Under the pieces are notes generated by a model. It was given only the letters and a program-made list of their open reading frames with translations, did not search any database and was not told the DNA's origin. Below are positions 28,839-37,699 of a stretch of DNA of 64,000 nucleotides, piece by piece (within the stretch, counting starts at the first letter, position 1; every line of letters starts with the position of its first letter). The DNA lies in contig CAXNMF010000003.1 in the NCBI GenBank assembly GCA_964203275.1, positions 1-64,000 of the forward strand, written 5' to 3'. The position numbers were made by a program, and so were the translations under genes. Source of the stretch: Ga0077527 sp945862135 (GTDB lineage: Bacteria > Pseudomonadota > Gammaproteobacteria > Burkholderiales > SG8-41).

Positions 28839-29840
28839 ATGATCAAAAAGATTTGGATCATCATTGTTAATTACCGAACGGCTCCGCTTACCGTTAATTG
28901 TCTTCGCTCCATTGCAAGTCAAATTAAAGCACCATTTGAGATTCATGCATTGGTAATTGATAACGATTCGCGCGACGGATCAGTGGATATGCTGTGTTCT
29001 GAAATAAAGGGGAATCATTGGGAGAACTGGGTTTCCGTTTTTCCGGCAGGAAGAAATGGAGGCTTTGCATTTGGAAATAACGTGGGTATATCAAAGGTAT
29101 TGAATTCGAGCAAAGAGTCCTGCTACGTGATGCTGCTTAATCCGGATACCATTGTTCGAAATGATGCAGTTCTGAAATTGGTTGAATTTATGGATGAAAA
29201 CTCCGATGTTGGTATCGCCGGCAGCCTTCTGGAGAACGAAAATGGCGAACCGGAATCATCAGCCCATACCGCATTTTCTCCATTAGGAGAACTTGAAGCA
29301 GCTGCGCGACTTGGGGTACTCACCAGACTTCTACATCGATATGCAGTCACTCCGGAAATAAAATCGACCCCTCATGCATGCGACTGGGTTTCGGGTGCCA
29401 GCTTTATTGTCAGGCGAGAGGTTTTTGAAACCGTTGGATTGCTTGACGATAAATATTTTTTGTATTTTGAAGAAGCTGATTTTTGTTTACGTACCAGAAA
29501 TGCCGGTTGGAAAATATGGTTTGTTCCCCAATCCCGTGTTTGCCATTTAGAAGGCGCTTCGACAGGCATAAAAAAAACACATCAACGTCGCCCAAAATAC
29601 TGGTACGAATCCAGGCGTCGTTATTTTGTAAAACATTTTGGTATAAGTGGACTAATTCTTTGCGATATTTTCTGGGCTGTTGGAAGAATCTCATTGACTC
29701 TGCGTCGCACACTTGGACTTGGATCTGGCGGCAACAGAACAGACCCAAAACTCTACGCCTTTGATTTACTATGGGGCGACACAAAAGCAATGATTACCGG
29801 CCAAGTATTCCGCATTTGCCGGAATCAGAGAAGCCCATGA
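28839..29840 (+). CDS. Family 2 glycosyltransferase, rhamnosyltransferase-like
   Basis: A 333-residue GT-A enzyme of the WbbL/rhamnosyltransferase type. The opening KKIWIIIVNYRTAPLTVNCL and VIDNDSRDGS lead to AGRNGGFAFGNNVGI (about 75-90) and VMLLNPDTIV (about 97-106). The family signature YFLYFEEADFCLRTRNAGW (about 206-224) holds the metal and catalytic acidic residues. The stop overlaps the ATG of the next gene (ATGA). It probably adds a deoxyhexose such as rhamnose, but the donor cannot be fixed. Confidence 0.9.
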   Translation: MIKKIWIIIVNYRTAPLTVNCLRSIASQIKAPFEIHALVIDNDSRDGSVDMLCSEIKGNHWENWVSVFPAGRNGGFAFGNNVGISKVLNSSKESCYVMLLNPDTIVRNDAVLKLVEFMDENSDVGIAGSLLENENGEPESSAHTAFSPLGELEAAARLGVLTRLLHRYAVTPEIKSTPHACDWVSGASFIVRREVFETVGLLDDKYFLYFEEADFCLRTRNAGWKIWFVPQSRVCHLEGASTGIKKTHQRRPKYWYESRRRYFVKHFGISGLILCDIFWAVGRISLTLRRTLGLGSGGNRTDPKLYAFDLLWGDTKAMITGQVFRICRNQRSP

Positions 29841-30809
29841 ACATTGGCATCGTCATCATCGGCCGAAACGAAGGTAATCGCCTTAAAATTTGCTTCGAGT
29901 CATTACCAAAGGCGTTCAGAAATATTGTATACGTTGACTCTGGCTCCACCGATGGCTCCATAGCACTGGCGACATCAAAGGGGATTGATTTCGTTTCGCT
30001 GGACATGCGAGTGCCCTTCACTGCTGCACGCGCACGAAACGAGGGGGTTTAAACGTTTATCAGCCTTGAACACAGATGTCCGCTACGTACAGTTTCTTGA
30101 TGGAGATTGTGCCATCAATGAAAATTGGCTGGAGTCGGCCTCTCAGTTTTTAGAAGCCCGCAATGACGTTGCTGCTGTTTGTGGCAGACTTCGCGAAAAG
30201 TTCCCGAATCAATCTATATACAATACCCTTTGCGACATCGAATGGGATGCACCGACAGGCACTACAAAATCTTGTGGCGGCATAGCCATGTTTAGGGTAT
30301 CCGCGTTCACCCAAGCCACTGGCTTTAGGGATGATCTGATTGCGGGAGAAGAGCCCGATCTTTGTTTCCGTTTGCGATCTGGTGGCTGGAAAATTTGGCG
30401 TCTAAGCAATGAAATGGCAGTACATGACGCCGCAATGACCCGCTTCAGTCAGTGGTGGAACCGGATGATACGCAGCGGATTTGCAATGGCTCAAGGCGCA
30501 TACCTACACGGAAAATCGCAGGAACAATTTAAAGTTCGAGAATCTCGCAGCACATGGTTCTGGGGGTTATTTTTACCCAGCATTTCATTTTCATTATCCT
30601 TATTTTCATATCAAGCTGCGCTTCTCCTATTAATTGCCTATCCAGCGCAAGTATTCCGGCTCGCGATGATGTTGAGAAATTCAGTTCAAAGAAATTGGCT
30701 AAGAGCGACTTTTCTTGTCCTTGGAAAGTTCCCGGAAATGCTTGGGCAATCGAAATTCTGGTGGGCACAAATTAATCAGAATAATCACGGCTTGATCGAA
30801 TACAAATAA
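29837..30809 (+). pseudogene. Family 2 glycosyltransferase, frameshifted
   Basis: An ATG overlapping the previous stop opens NIGIVIIGRNEGNRLKICFE, then VYVDSGSTDGS and FTAARARNEG, the conserved GT-A start. The frame then hits TAA at about 30052. One frame over it continues GFKRLSALNTDVRYVQFLDG, with the DGD metal motif, and runs to a membrane-anchored C-terminus (about 230-260). GAGGGGGTTTAAA has five G; four would read through as NEGFKRL. The whole protein is about 323 residues. The break at a G-run suggests a consensus error. Confidence 0.88.
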
Positions 30810-30830
30810 CCGAAATCCTCAAAAAATCAA

Positions 30831-32042
30831 ATGTCTTCCAGAGTTGCTTATTTTATCAATCAATACCCTAAAATCAGTCATGCATTCATAAGACGGGAAA
30901 TGCTTGCACTCGAACGACAAGGAATCGAAGTTCTCCGTATTTCACTTCGCGGGTGGGACGCACCTTTGGTTGATCCGGAAGATGAACAGGAAAAATCGAA
31001 AACACATTATGTGCTTCGAAACGGTGTGCCAGGCCTTATTGCTGCAAGTGCGATTACATTTCTGAAATCACCACTCCGCTTTCTCTCGGCACTCGCACTT
31101 GCACTTAAGATGAGTATTCGCGCAGACCGTCCTTTACCCTACCACCTTGCTTATTTAGCCGAAGCCTGCGTAATCTTGCCTTGGATAAAAAGCTTCGGTG
31201 CCACACATATACATGCCCACTTTGGATCCAATTCAACCAGAGATAGTCATGCTGGTCCGTGCGATCGGGGTCCTCCATACAGTTTCACCGTCCATGGGCC
31301 CACTGAATATGACAAACCCGCAGCACTAGGTCTAAGCGAGAAGATTCGCCAATCAGCCTTCGTTGTCGCAATCACTTCTTTCGGACGAAGCCAGTTGTAT
31401 CGCTGGATCAGTCACGCCCACTGGCACAAGATCAAGGTTGTCCACTGCGGACTAGAATCTGAATATTTTCTTGGAAAACCCTCACCGCCACCAACCGCAC
31501 CCAGACTGGTCTGTCTTGGACGGCTTGTCGAACAAAAGGGGCAACTACTGTTGATTGAAGCAGCCGCACTGCTAGCACAAAAAGATATCAATTTTGAATT
31601 AGTGCTGGTCGGCGACGGTCCAATGCGTGGTGAAATCGAAACCCTCATATCGCAACGAAATTTGTCTAAGCAAGTCCGGCTAACAGGTTCAATCAGCACT
31701 GAGAAGTTACGCGAAGAAATGCTCGCCTCCAGAGGGCTTGTACTACCCAGCTTTGCCGAGGGACTACCCATGGTGATCATGGAATCTATGGCGCTTCGTC
31801 GCCCAGTGCTGACGACTTATGTGGCTGGAAATCCGGAACTGATCCGGCATGGAATAGACGGCTTGCTCTTCCCCGCTGGTTCGGTGGAAGCACTGGCAAA
31901 TGCCATGGAAGATTTCCTGTCCCGGCCGATCGAAGAATTGCAGAAGATGGGCGAGGCGGCTTACGCAAGAGTCATTGAAAGACACTCGATTGATGTCGAA
32001 GCCACAAAACTGGCTACTTTGTTCCGCGAAGTCAGCACATGA
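30831..32042 (+). CDS. Family 4 glycosyltransferase with a local frame disturbance
   Basis: A 403-residue GT-B enzyme. N-terminal landmarks are YFINQYPKISHAFIRREMLA and THIHAHFGSNST. The GT4 C-terminal domain has LVCLGRLVEQKGQLLLIEAA, LVGDGPMRGEIE and GLVLPSFAEGLPMVIMESMA (E-x7-E). Between about 31236 and 31270 the peptide TRDSHAGPCDRG is out of character. Shifting one base there gives EIVMLVRAIGG, the expected sequence, so two compensating indels lie in this span and the overall frame survives. The gene is otherwise full length. Sugar specificity is unknown. Confidence 0.88.
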   Translation: MSSRVAYFINQYPKISHAFIRREMLALERQGIEVLRISLRGWDAPLVDPEDEQEKSKTHYVLRNGVPGLIAASAITFLKSPLRFLSALALALKMSIRADRPLPYHLAYLAEACVILPWIKSFGATHIHAHFGSNSTRDSHAGPCDRGPPYSFTVHGPTEYDKPAALGLSEKIRQSAFVVAITSFGRSQLYRWISHAHWHKIKVVHCGLESEYFLGKPSPPPTAPRLVCLGRLVEQKGQLLLIEAAALLAQKDINFELVLVGDGPMRGEIETLISQRNLSKQVRLTGSISTEKLREEMLASRGLVLPSFAEGLPMVIMESMALRRPVLTTYVAGNPELIRHGIDGLLFPAGSVEALANAMEDFLSRPIEELQKMGEAAYARVIERHSIDVEATKLATLFREVST

Positions 32043-32144
32043 CGCCAGTTTCTCGGCAATATTACTGCTTGGAACGCCGCCCTTCGCCTTATTGCCGCGA
32101 CAATACTTACATCAATTCCTGAAACAAGTTCCTCAAACCCCAAA

Positions 32145-33110
32145 ATGACCATACTGATTACTGGAGCTGCAGGTTTTGTCGGTTGCAATCTTGCAAAGGT
32201 ATTACTGGAACACGGGCATGAAGTCGCCGGATTCGATAACCTGTGCCGTGGCAATATGAATAATCTGGCGCAAGTGATTGGAAATCCGAGATTCAGGTTT
32301 ATCAACGTTGATTTGGCAGACATCACTGCTTATCGTGATGCAATTATTGCTATCGATAAAAATTCAGCCGTAACCGAGATATGGCATATGGCAGCCAACT
32401 CGGATATTCCTGCAGGTATATCTGATACGTCAGTAGATCTGCGGGATACATTCATGACCACCCACAATACCCTCGCACTCATGAAAGAGTTCGAGGTCAG
32501 GATCATCGCATTTGCGTCAAGCTCGGCGGTCTACGGCGACCTTGGTGACCGTGAACTTTTCGAGGATATCGGCCCCCTCTTTCCGATTTCAAACTACGGC
32601 GCTATGAAACTGGCTTCCGAAGCGGCAATCAGCGCCGCCGCCGAAAGTCACCTGGAACGTGCCTATTTGTTCCGCTTTCCGAATGTCATCGGCACCCCCG
32701 CTACTCATGGTGTAATCCTTGATTTCATCCGAAAACTGAAGGCAACCCCGAATCAGCTTGAAGTACTTGGAGACGGAACCCAACAAAAATCCTACCTTCA
32801 CGTCGATGAATTGATCGAAGCCATGCTGTTCATCCGGGAACGCAGCCGTGACCGCCTGAATTATCACAATATCGGCGCAACCGACGACGGTGTTTCCGTG
32901 AAGTTTATTGCCGAAACCGTCGTCGCCCAGACTGCGCCCGGCGCAACAATCCGCTTCGGCCAAGGGAACAAAGGCTGGGTCGGCGACGTACCGCGTTTTC
33001 GCTACTCCACGGCCAAACTCGCCGCCCTCGGTTGGCAACCGGCAGCCAGCTCAGCTGACGCGATACGCAAGGCCGTGGCCCAGATCCATGCGCAAGAGAC
33101 TGCGCTGTGA
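32145..33110 (+). CDS. NAD-dependent sugar-nucleotide epimerase/dehydratase
   Basis: A 321-residue extended short-chain dehydrogenase/reductase. The Rossmann motif is ITGAAGFVG (about 5-13), SSSAVYGD gives the catalytic serine region, and the YxxxK pair is in ISNYGAMKLASEA (about 147-159). RFPNVIGTPATHGVILDFI follows. The gene overlaps the next one by 4 bases, so it belongs to the GDP-heptose module and may change the configuration or deoxygenate an NDP-sugar there. Which reaction (epimerisation or dehydration) cannot be read from these motifs. Confidence 0.87.
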   Translation: MTILITGAAGFVGCNLAKVLLEHGHEVAGFDNLCRGNMNNLAQVIGNPRFRFINVDLADITAYRDAIIAIDKNSAVTEIWHMAANSDIPAGISDTSVDLRDTFMTTHNTLALMKEFEVRIIAFASSSAVYGDLGDRELFEDIGPLFPISNYGAMKLASEAAISAAAESHLERAYLFRFPNVIGTPATHGVILDFIRKLKATPNQLEVLGDGTQQKSYLHVDELIEAMLFIRERSRDRLNYHNIGATDDGVSVKFIAETVVAQTAPGATIRFGQGNKGWVGDVPRFRYSTAKLAALGWQPAASSADAIRKAVAQIHAQETAL

Positions 33111-35002
33111 AGCAGGCTGTTATTCTTGCCGGAGGTAAAGGCACGCGGCTTAGCGAACGGCTGAGCGGGTTACCCAAACCATTGATCGACGTATGCGGCG
33201 TACCATTGCTTGAGCGGCAAATACTGCTCGCAAAAAAACACGACTTCAGCAACATCCTCATACTGGTCAACCACGCGGCCGAAAAAATCATTGAATTCTG
33301 CGCCTCCAGGGACAACTGGGGCCTTGCAATCAAATGCATTGACGATGGAGAACCGAGAGGTACTGCCGGGGCAACACTTGCCGCCTATGAACACCTTCAT
33401 GATGAATTTCTAGTCATGTATGGCGACACCATGTTGCAGGTTGATCTTACAAGGTTCCATGAGTATCACCGGCAATCGCCGACAGCCGCAGCTACGCTAT
33501 TCCTCCACCCTAACGATCATCCCCATGATTCGGATCTGGTTGAATTGAGTGATGAAGGACGTATCACGCAATTCCATCCCTATCCACATGATGAATCTCG
33601 CTACTACCCCAATCTCGTAAACGCTGCACTGTACTGGATCAGAAAGGCGTCGCTTCATCCTTGGCGAAATGACCCGCGGCACCTGGATTTTGCCAAGCAC
33701 TTTTTTCCAGAGATGCTTAGTAATGGAGTCCAATTACGTGGTTACAACAGCCCTGAATATATCAAGGACATCGGCACCCCAAAACGGCTGGACAAGGTTT
33801 GCGCAGCTTTTCAGTCAGGGCGCATCACTGGCGCAAGCCTCGACGTGCCACAAGCAGTTGTATTGCTTGACAGGGATGGCACCCTCAATGTGGAAGTAAA
33901 TCACCTGAAGCATCCGGATCAGTTGCGCTTGCTACCCGGGGTTGAGGATGCAATACGCCGACTCAATGAATCGAGCTACCGCTGTTGCGTAGTCACCAAT
34001 CAACCCGTAGTAGCGCGTGGTGAGTGCAGCTTTGAAACACTCCGGGAAATTCATAACAAACTGGAAACTCTTCTAGGCCGAAGCGGCGCTTACCTGGACC
34101 GCATTTACTTTTGTCCACACCACCCTGACAAGGGTTTTCCCGGAGAACGCAGCGAGCTGAAGGTTGACTGCAACTGCAGAAAGCCGAATACCGGCATGAT
34201 TGACCTCGCCAGCAAGGACTTCAATATGGCGCGCAATCGTTCGTGGCTGATCGGCGACAGCACGGCAGACATTGAAACCGCACGCCGTGCGGGCGTTAGG
34301 TCAATTTTGGTGGAAACCGGCAACGCCGGGCTCGATTTCCGGAACTGGGCAACAGCCTATGCCACTGTTCCGGATCTTTCCGCTGCCGTAAGCTTTATTC
34401 TTGATCGTCACCCCAGATTGTTGGCGCATTGCGAGCCGCTTTCGAAAAAAATCAATGCTGGAGACATGGTATTTATTGGCGGGCACTCCCGCAGCGGCAA
34501 GAGCACTTTTGCTCACGTATTGCAGGAAGCGCTGGCTGCGCAGGGTCTAAGAGCGCTATTGCTGTCAACTGACCGCTGGCTTAAAAACCAAAACGACAGG
34601 AAAGACGGGCTGTTCGGACGCTTTGACATGGCAAGGCTGCAGGATGCCATCCAATCCTTGGCTGTACCAGAGAAACGCCCAACCACAATCCGACTGAATG
34701 CTTATGATAAAAGACGTCGGCAATGCGTGGAAACCAGCGAAACTGCTTCCATATCATCCACGGATGTCGTAATCGTGGAAGGGGTCGTTGCGCTTTCTCT
34801 TAACACCACCGGAGCGCAAGTTTCACATCGTTTTCATGTTGAAATTGACGAGAATTTAAGAAAACAAAGAGTGGTCAATGAATATATCCTGCGTGGCTGC
34901 TCGGATACTGAAGCACTTGCAATATACGAAAACCGCATGAACGATGAGGCCCCCTTAATCGAGAGCATGTCAGGTTCAGCACACCGGATCCTGATGCCTT
35001 GA
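33107..35002 (+). CDS. Three-domain fusion: nucleotidyltransferase + HAD phosphatase + P-loop kinase
   Basis: A 631-residue fusion. Residues 1-235 are a sugar-1-phosphate nucleotidyltransferase (VILAGGKGTRLSERLSGLPK, then MYGDTML), like HddC. Residues 248-420 are a HAD phosphatase of the GmhB/HisB-N type (VVLLDRDGTLNVEVNHLK, the CPHHP and CNCRKP zinc region, GDSTADIETARRAG). Residues 450-625 are a uridine-kinase-like P-loop domain (GGHSRSGKSTFAHVL, then VVIVEGVVAL). With hddA and gmhA next door, it fits dephosphorylation of heptose 1,7-bisphosphate and GDP transfer in GDP-D-glycero-alpha-D-manno-heptose synthesis. The kinase domain's substrate is unknown; HddA already supplies the known heptose kinase step. 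Confidence 0.87.
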   Translation: MKQAVILAGGKGTRLSERLSGLPKPLIDVCGVPLLERQILLAKKHDFSNILILVNHAAEKIIEFCASRDNWGLAIKCIDDGEPRGTAGATLAAYEHLHDEFLVMYGDTMLQVDLTRFHEYHRQSPTAAATLFLHPNDHPHDSDLVELSDEGRITQFHPYPHDESRYYPNLVNAALYWIRKASLHPWRNDPRHLDFAKHFFPEMLSNGVQLRGYNSPEYIKDIGTPKRLDKVCAAFQSGRITGASLDVPQAVVLLDRDGTLNVEVNHLKHPDQLRLLPGVEDAIRRLNESSYRCCVVTNQPVVARGECSFETLREIHNKLETLLGRSGAYLDRIYFCPHHPDKGFPGERSELKVDCNCRKPNTGMIDLASKDFNMARNRSWLIGDSTADIETARRAGVRSILVETGNAGLDFRNWATAYATVPDLSAAVSFILDRHPRLLAHCEPLSKKINAGDMVFIGGHSRSGKSTFAHVLQEALAAQGLRALLLSTDRWLKNQNDRKDGLFGRFDMARLQDAIQSLAVPEKRPTTIRLNAYDKRRRQCVETSETASISSTDVVIVEGVVALSLNTTGAQVSHRFHVEIDENLRKQRVVNEYILRGCSDTEALAIYENRMNDEAPLIESMSGSAHRILMP

Positions 35003-35053
35003 TGACTGTCGATCACCACACAATCTGTGTGCACCCCAAGAAATGAGTAACGC

Positions 35054-36034
35054 ATGATTATCAGCAGAACACCTTTGCGCATGAGTTTTGTCGGTGGCGG
35101 CAGCGATATGCCGGATTTTTACAGAATACATGGCGGTGCCGTAATCAGTACCGCAATCGACAAGTTCATTTATGTCAGCATCAATAAAAAATTCGATAAC
35201 GGCATTAGAGTTGCCTACTCCAAAACCGAAGAGGTACTCAACGTATCTGAAATTGAGCACCGCCTTGTCCGCGCAGCAATGAACCTCCTGAAATTATCCG
35301 GCGGTGTTGAAATCACAACCATTGCAGACATTCCATCAAGAGGAACCGGGCTCGGCTCCTCCAGTTCGTTTACCGTAGGTTTACTGCATGTTCTGAACGC
35401 TTACCTCGGAAAATATGTCTCAAGCGAACAGTTGGGCAAGGACAGCAGTCATATCGAAATCGATATCTGCGGCGAACCGATAGGCAAGCAGGATCAGTAC
35501 GCCGCTGCTTTTGGCGGCCTGAACATTATTGAATTCAAGCCTGACGATTCGGTGGTCGTATCCCCGGTCATTTGCGACCGGAAGACGGTGGCCGAACTGG
35601 AACAGAATATCCTTGTTTTTTATACCGGCATCACCCGCAGTGCATCTGCTCTGTTGAAGCAACAGTCCGCCGAACTTGTCTCCAGTGAAGCTAAGCGCAA
35701 GACCATGCTGCGCATGGTTGAACTGGCGTACCAGTTGCGAGATGAACTTCATCGCAACAACGTTTCCGCTTTTGGTGAAATTCTCCACGAGAACTGGGTA
35801 TTGAAAAAGAGCATCACCGCCGGTGTCAGCACCTCGGAAATTGACGATTGGTACAATGCTGCGCTGCAGGCTGGCGCAACTGGCGGAAAAATTCTGGGCG
35901 CCGGTGCCGGTGGCTTTCTGATGCTTTATGCTCCCACCGATTTTCATGATGCAATTCGTAAATCGCTGCACATGCTGCGCGAGGTTCCTATGGGATTTGA
36001 GCCCTTGGGCAGCAGGATCATTTTTTACCACTGA
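35054..36034 (+). CDS. hddA: D-glycero-alpha-D-manno-heptose-7-phosphate kinase-like GHMP kinase
   Basis: A 326-residue GHMP-superfamily kinase. The N-terminal RTPLRMSFVGGGSDMPDFYR (about 5-24) is characteristic of HddA-like sugar kinases. The ATP-binding loop is RGTGLGSSSSFTVGLLHVL (about 96-114), and GEPIGKQDQYAAAFGGLN follows near 139-156. The C-terminal GATGGKILGAGAGGFLMLYA is GHMP motif III. HddA phosphorylates C1 of heptose 7-phosphate. Fucokinase-like enzymes share these motifs, but the neighbouring gmhA and GmhB/HddC fusion favour heptose. Confidence 0.88.
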   Translation: MIISRTPLRMSFVGGGSDMPDFYRIHGGAVISTAIDKFIYVSINKKFDNGIRVAYSKTEEVLNVSEIEHRLVRAAMNLLKLSGGVEITTIADIPSRGTGLGSSSSFTVGLLHVLNAYLGKYVSSEQLGKDSSHIEIDICGEPIGKQDQYAAAFGGLNIIEFKPDDSVVVSPVICDRKTVAELEQNILVFYTGITRSASALLKQQSAELVSSEAKRKTMLRMVELAYQLRDELHRNNVSAFGEILHENWVLKKSITAGVSTSEIDDWYNAALQAGATGGKILGAGAGGFLMLYAPTDFHDAIRKSLHMLREVPMGFEPLGSRIIFYH

Positions 36035-36144
36035 TCCGAAGAGCGCATTAAAAATGCTTTAAAATCAGACATTTAAACTTGCAACGACAGTGTCGGATGC
36101 ATTCAGTTTTCGCCTCTACCAATTTTCACTAAAGGATCCCCCCC

Positions 36145-36714
36145 ATGAACCCTTATGCCGGGTCGGCACAAAACTACTTCTCCAGACTGGCTGCTTTAAT
36201 CGAAACCATCGATAAAAGCCAGATTGACAATGCAGTGCATGTCATCGCACAGGCTTGGCAGGCAGGTCGCCAGATCATCACGCTGGGAAACGGCGGAAGT
36301 TCGCTGACGGCGCTGCATTTCATCAATGACTGGAACAAGAGTATCTATCTCTCCAGTGGAACGCCCTTCCGCGGACGCAGCCTTGTTGACAATATCGGAC
36401 TGGTCATGTCGTACGGAAACGACATTTCGTTCCAGGATATTTTTGTTGAACAGTTGAAAAACCTGCTCCAGCCCGGTGACCTGGTTATTGCAATTTCAGG
36501 TAGCGGCAACTCTGAAAACGTCATCAGGGCTGTTCAGCATGCAAATGATCATGGCGGCGTAACCCTCGGGCTTTGCGGATATAGTGGCGGGAAGCTGAAA
36601 TCCATGGCCAATCACGTCGTCTGGGCAGACGTTCAGGACATGCAGTTGTCTGAAGACCTTCACGCGATCGTTGGTCATATTGTGATGCAGGCACTTTGCC
36701 AAAAGCACCTGTAA
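36145..36714 (+). CDS. gmhA: Phosphoheptose isomerase (SIS domain)
   Basis: A 189-residue SIS-domain isomerase. ITLGNGGSSLTALHFINDW (about 51-69) is the GmhA substrate-phosphate loop, and LVIAISGSGNSENVIRAVQH (about 114-133) is the second SIS loop. GmhA converts sedoheptulose 7-phosphate to D-glycero-D-manno-heptose 7-phosphate, the first step of ADP- or GDP-heptose routes. With hddA and the fusion protein it completes a GDP-heptose branch dedicated to this EPS cluster. GGATCCCCCCC before the ATG gives only a modest ribosome site. Confidence 0.9.
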   Translation: MNPYAGSAQNYFSRLAALIETIDKSQIDNAVHVIAQAWQAGRQIITLGNGGSSLTALHFINDWNKSIYLSSGTPFRGRSLVDNIGLVMSYGNDISFQDIFVEQLKNLLQPGDLVIAISGSGNSENVIRAVQHANDHGGVTLGLCGYSGGKLKSMANHVVWADVQDMQLSEDLHAIVGHIVMQALCQKHL

Positions 36715-36790
36715 GACTCACGGATTTTTAAGAGCTACAACCTTTTATATCTGCAGACTTCTTTATTGACCTGACGACTGACCTCGCTTC

Positions 36791-37699
36791 ATGAGCAACC
36801 GCTATCTCCTGATATCCCCATGCCGTAACGAGGCGGATTTCATGCGACAAACCCTCGATACGGTCATTTGCCAATCAGTCCTGCCGGCAAAATGGGTAAT
36901 AGTTGACGACGGATCCACGGACGAAACACCCCGGATACTGGCTGACTATGCGTCCCGGCACCCATGGATCCAGATCATCACCCGCAAGGACCGTGGACAC
37001 CGCGCTGTGGGCCCGGGGGTGATTGAGGCGTTCTATGCTGGCTATGCAGCCATCAATCCAGACGATTTCGAATTTCTGTGCAAACTGGATCTGGATCTTC
37101 GTTTACCGCCCCGATATTTCGAAATCCTGATGCAACGCATGGCCGAAAACCCAGCCATTGCCACCTGCAGCGGGAAAGCCTATGTTGAGAAAGCGGGACG
37201 CTTGATTGACGAAAACCATGGCGATGAAACCTCATTGGGAATGACCAAGTTTTACCGCGTGACCTGTTTCAAGGCTATAGGCGGCTTCGTTCGAGAAGTG
37301 ATGTGGGATGGCATTGATTGCCATCTTTGCAGGATGAAAGGCTGGATTGCCTGCAGTTGGAACGAGCCTGACCTTCGTTTCATTCATCTGCGACCAATGG
37401 GCTCCAGCCAACAAAGCATCTACACTGGCCGCATGCGCCATGGCTTCGGGCAGTATTTCATGGGCACCGGATTCCTGTTCATGCTTGCCAGCGCAATCAA
37501 CCGCGTCGGCGAAAAACCCTATGTACTCGGTAGTCTGGCGATGTTGTGGGGTTGGGTCAAAAGTGCATTGCTAAGCAAACCCCGCTACAACAATGCCGAA
37601 TTTCGGATGTTTCTCCGCAGATACCAGATGCGCGCTCTGCTGGTAGGTAAAAAAAGGGCCATAGAGGAAATCAATCGGGAGCGCCGTGTTGCCACCTGA
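36791..37699 (+). CDS. Family 2 glycosyltransferase
   Basis: A 302-residue GT-A enzyme. YLLISPCRNEADFMRQTLDT opens the protein, followed by VDDGSTDETPRIL (about 38-50) and LCKLDLDLRLPPRYFE (about 95-110), the acidic metal motif. The C-terminus has a hydrophobic stretch (about 218-265), so the enzyme is probably membrane associated. It overlaps the next gene by 14 bases, so they are likely co-translated. The sugar is unknown. Confidence 0.88.
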   Translation: MSNRYLLISPCRNEADFMRQTLDTVICQSVLPAKWVIVDDGSTDETPRILADYASRHPWIQIITRKDRGHRAVGPGVIEAFYAGYAAINPDDFEFLCKLDLDLRLPPRYFEILMQRMAENPAIATCSGKAYVEKAGRLIDENHGDETSLGMTKFYRVTCFKAIGGFVREVMWDGIDCHLCRMKGWIACSWNEPDLRFIHLRPMGSSQQSIYTGRMRHGFGQYFMGTGFLFMLASAINRVGEKPYVLGSLAMLWGWVKSALLSKPRYNNAEFRMFLRRYQMRALLVGKKRAIEEINRERRVAT

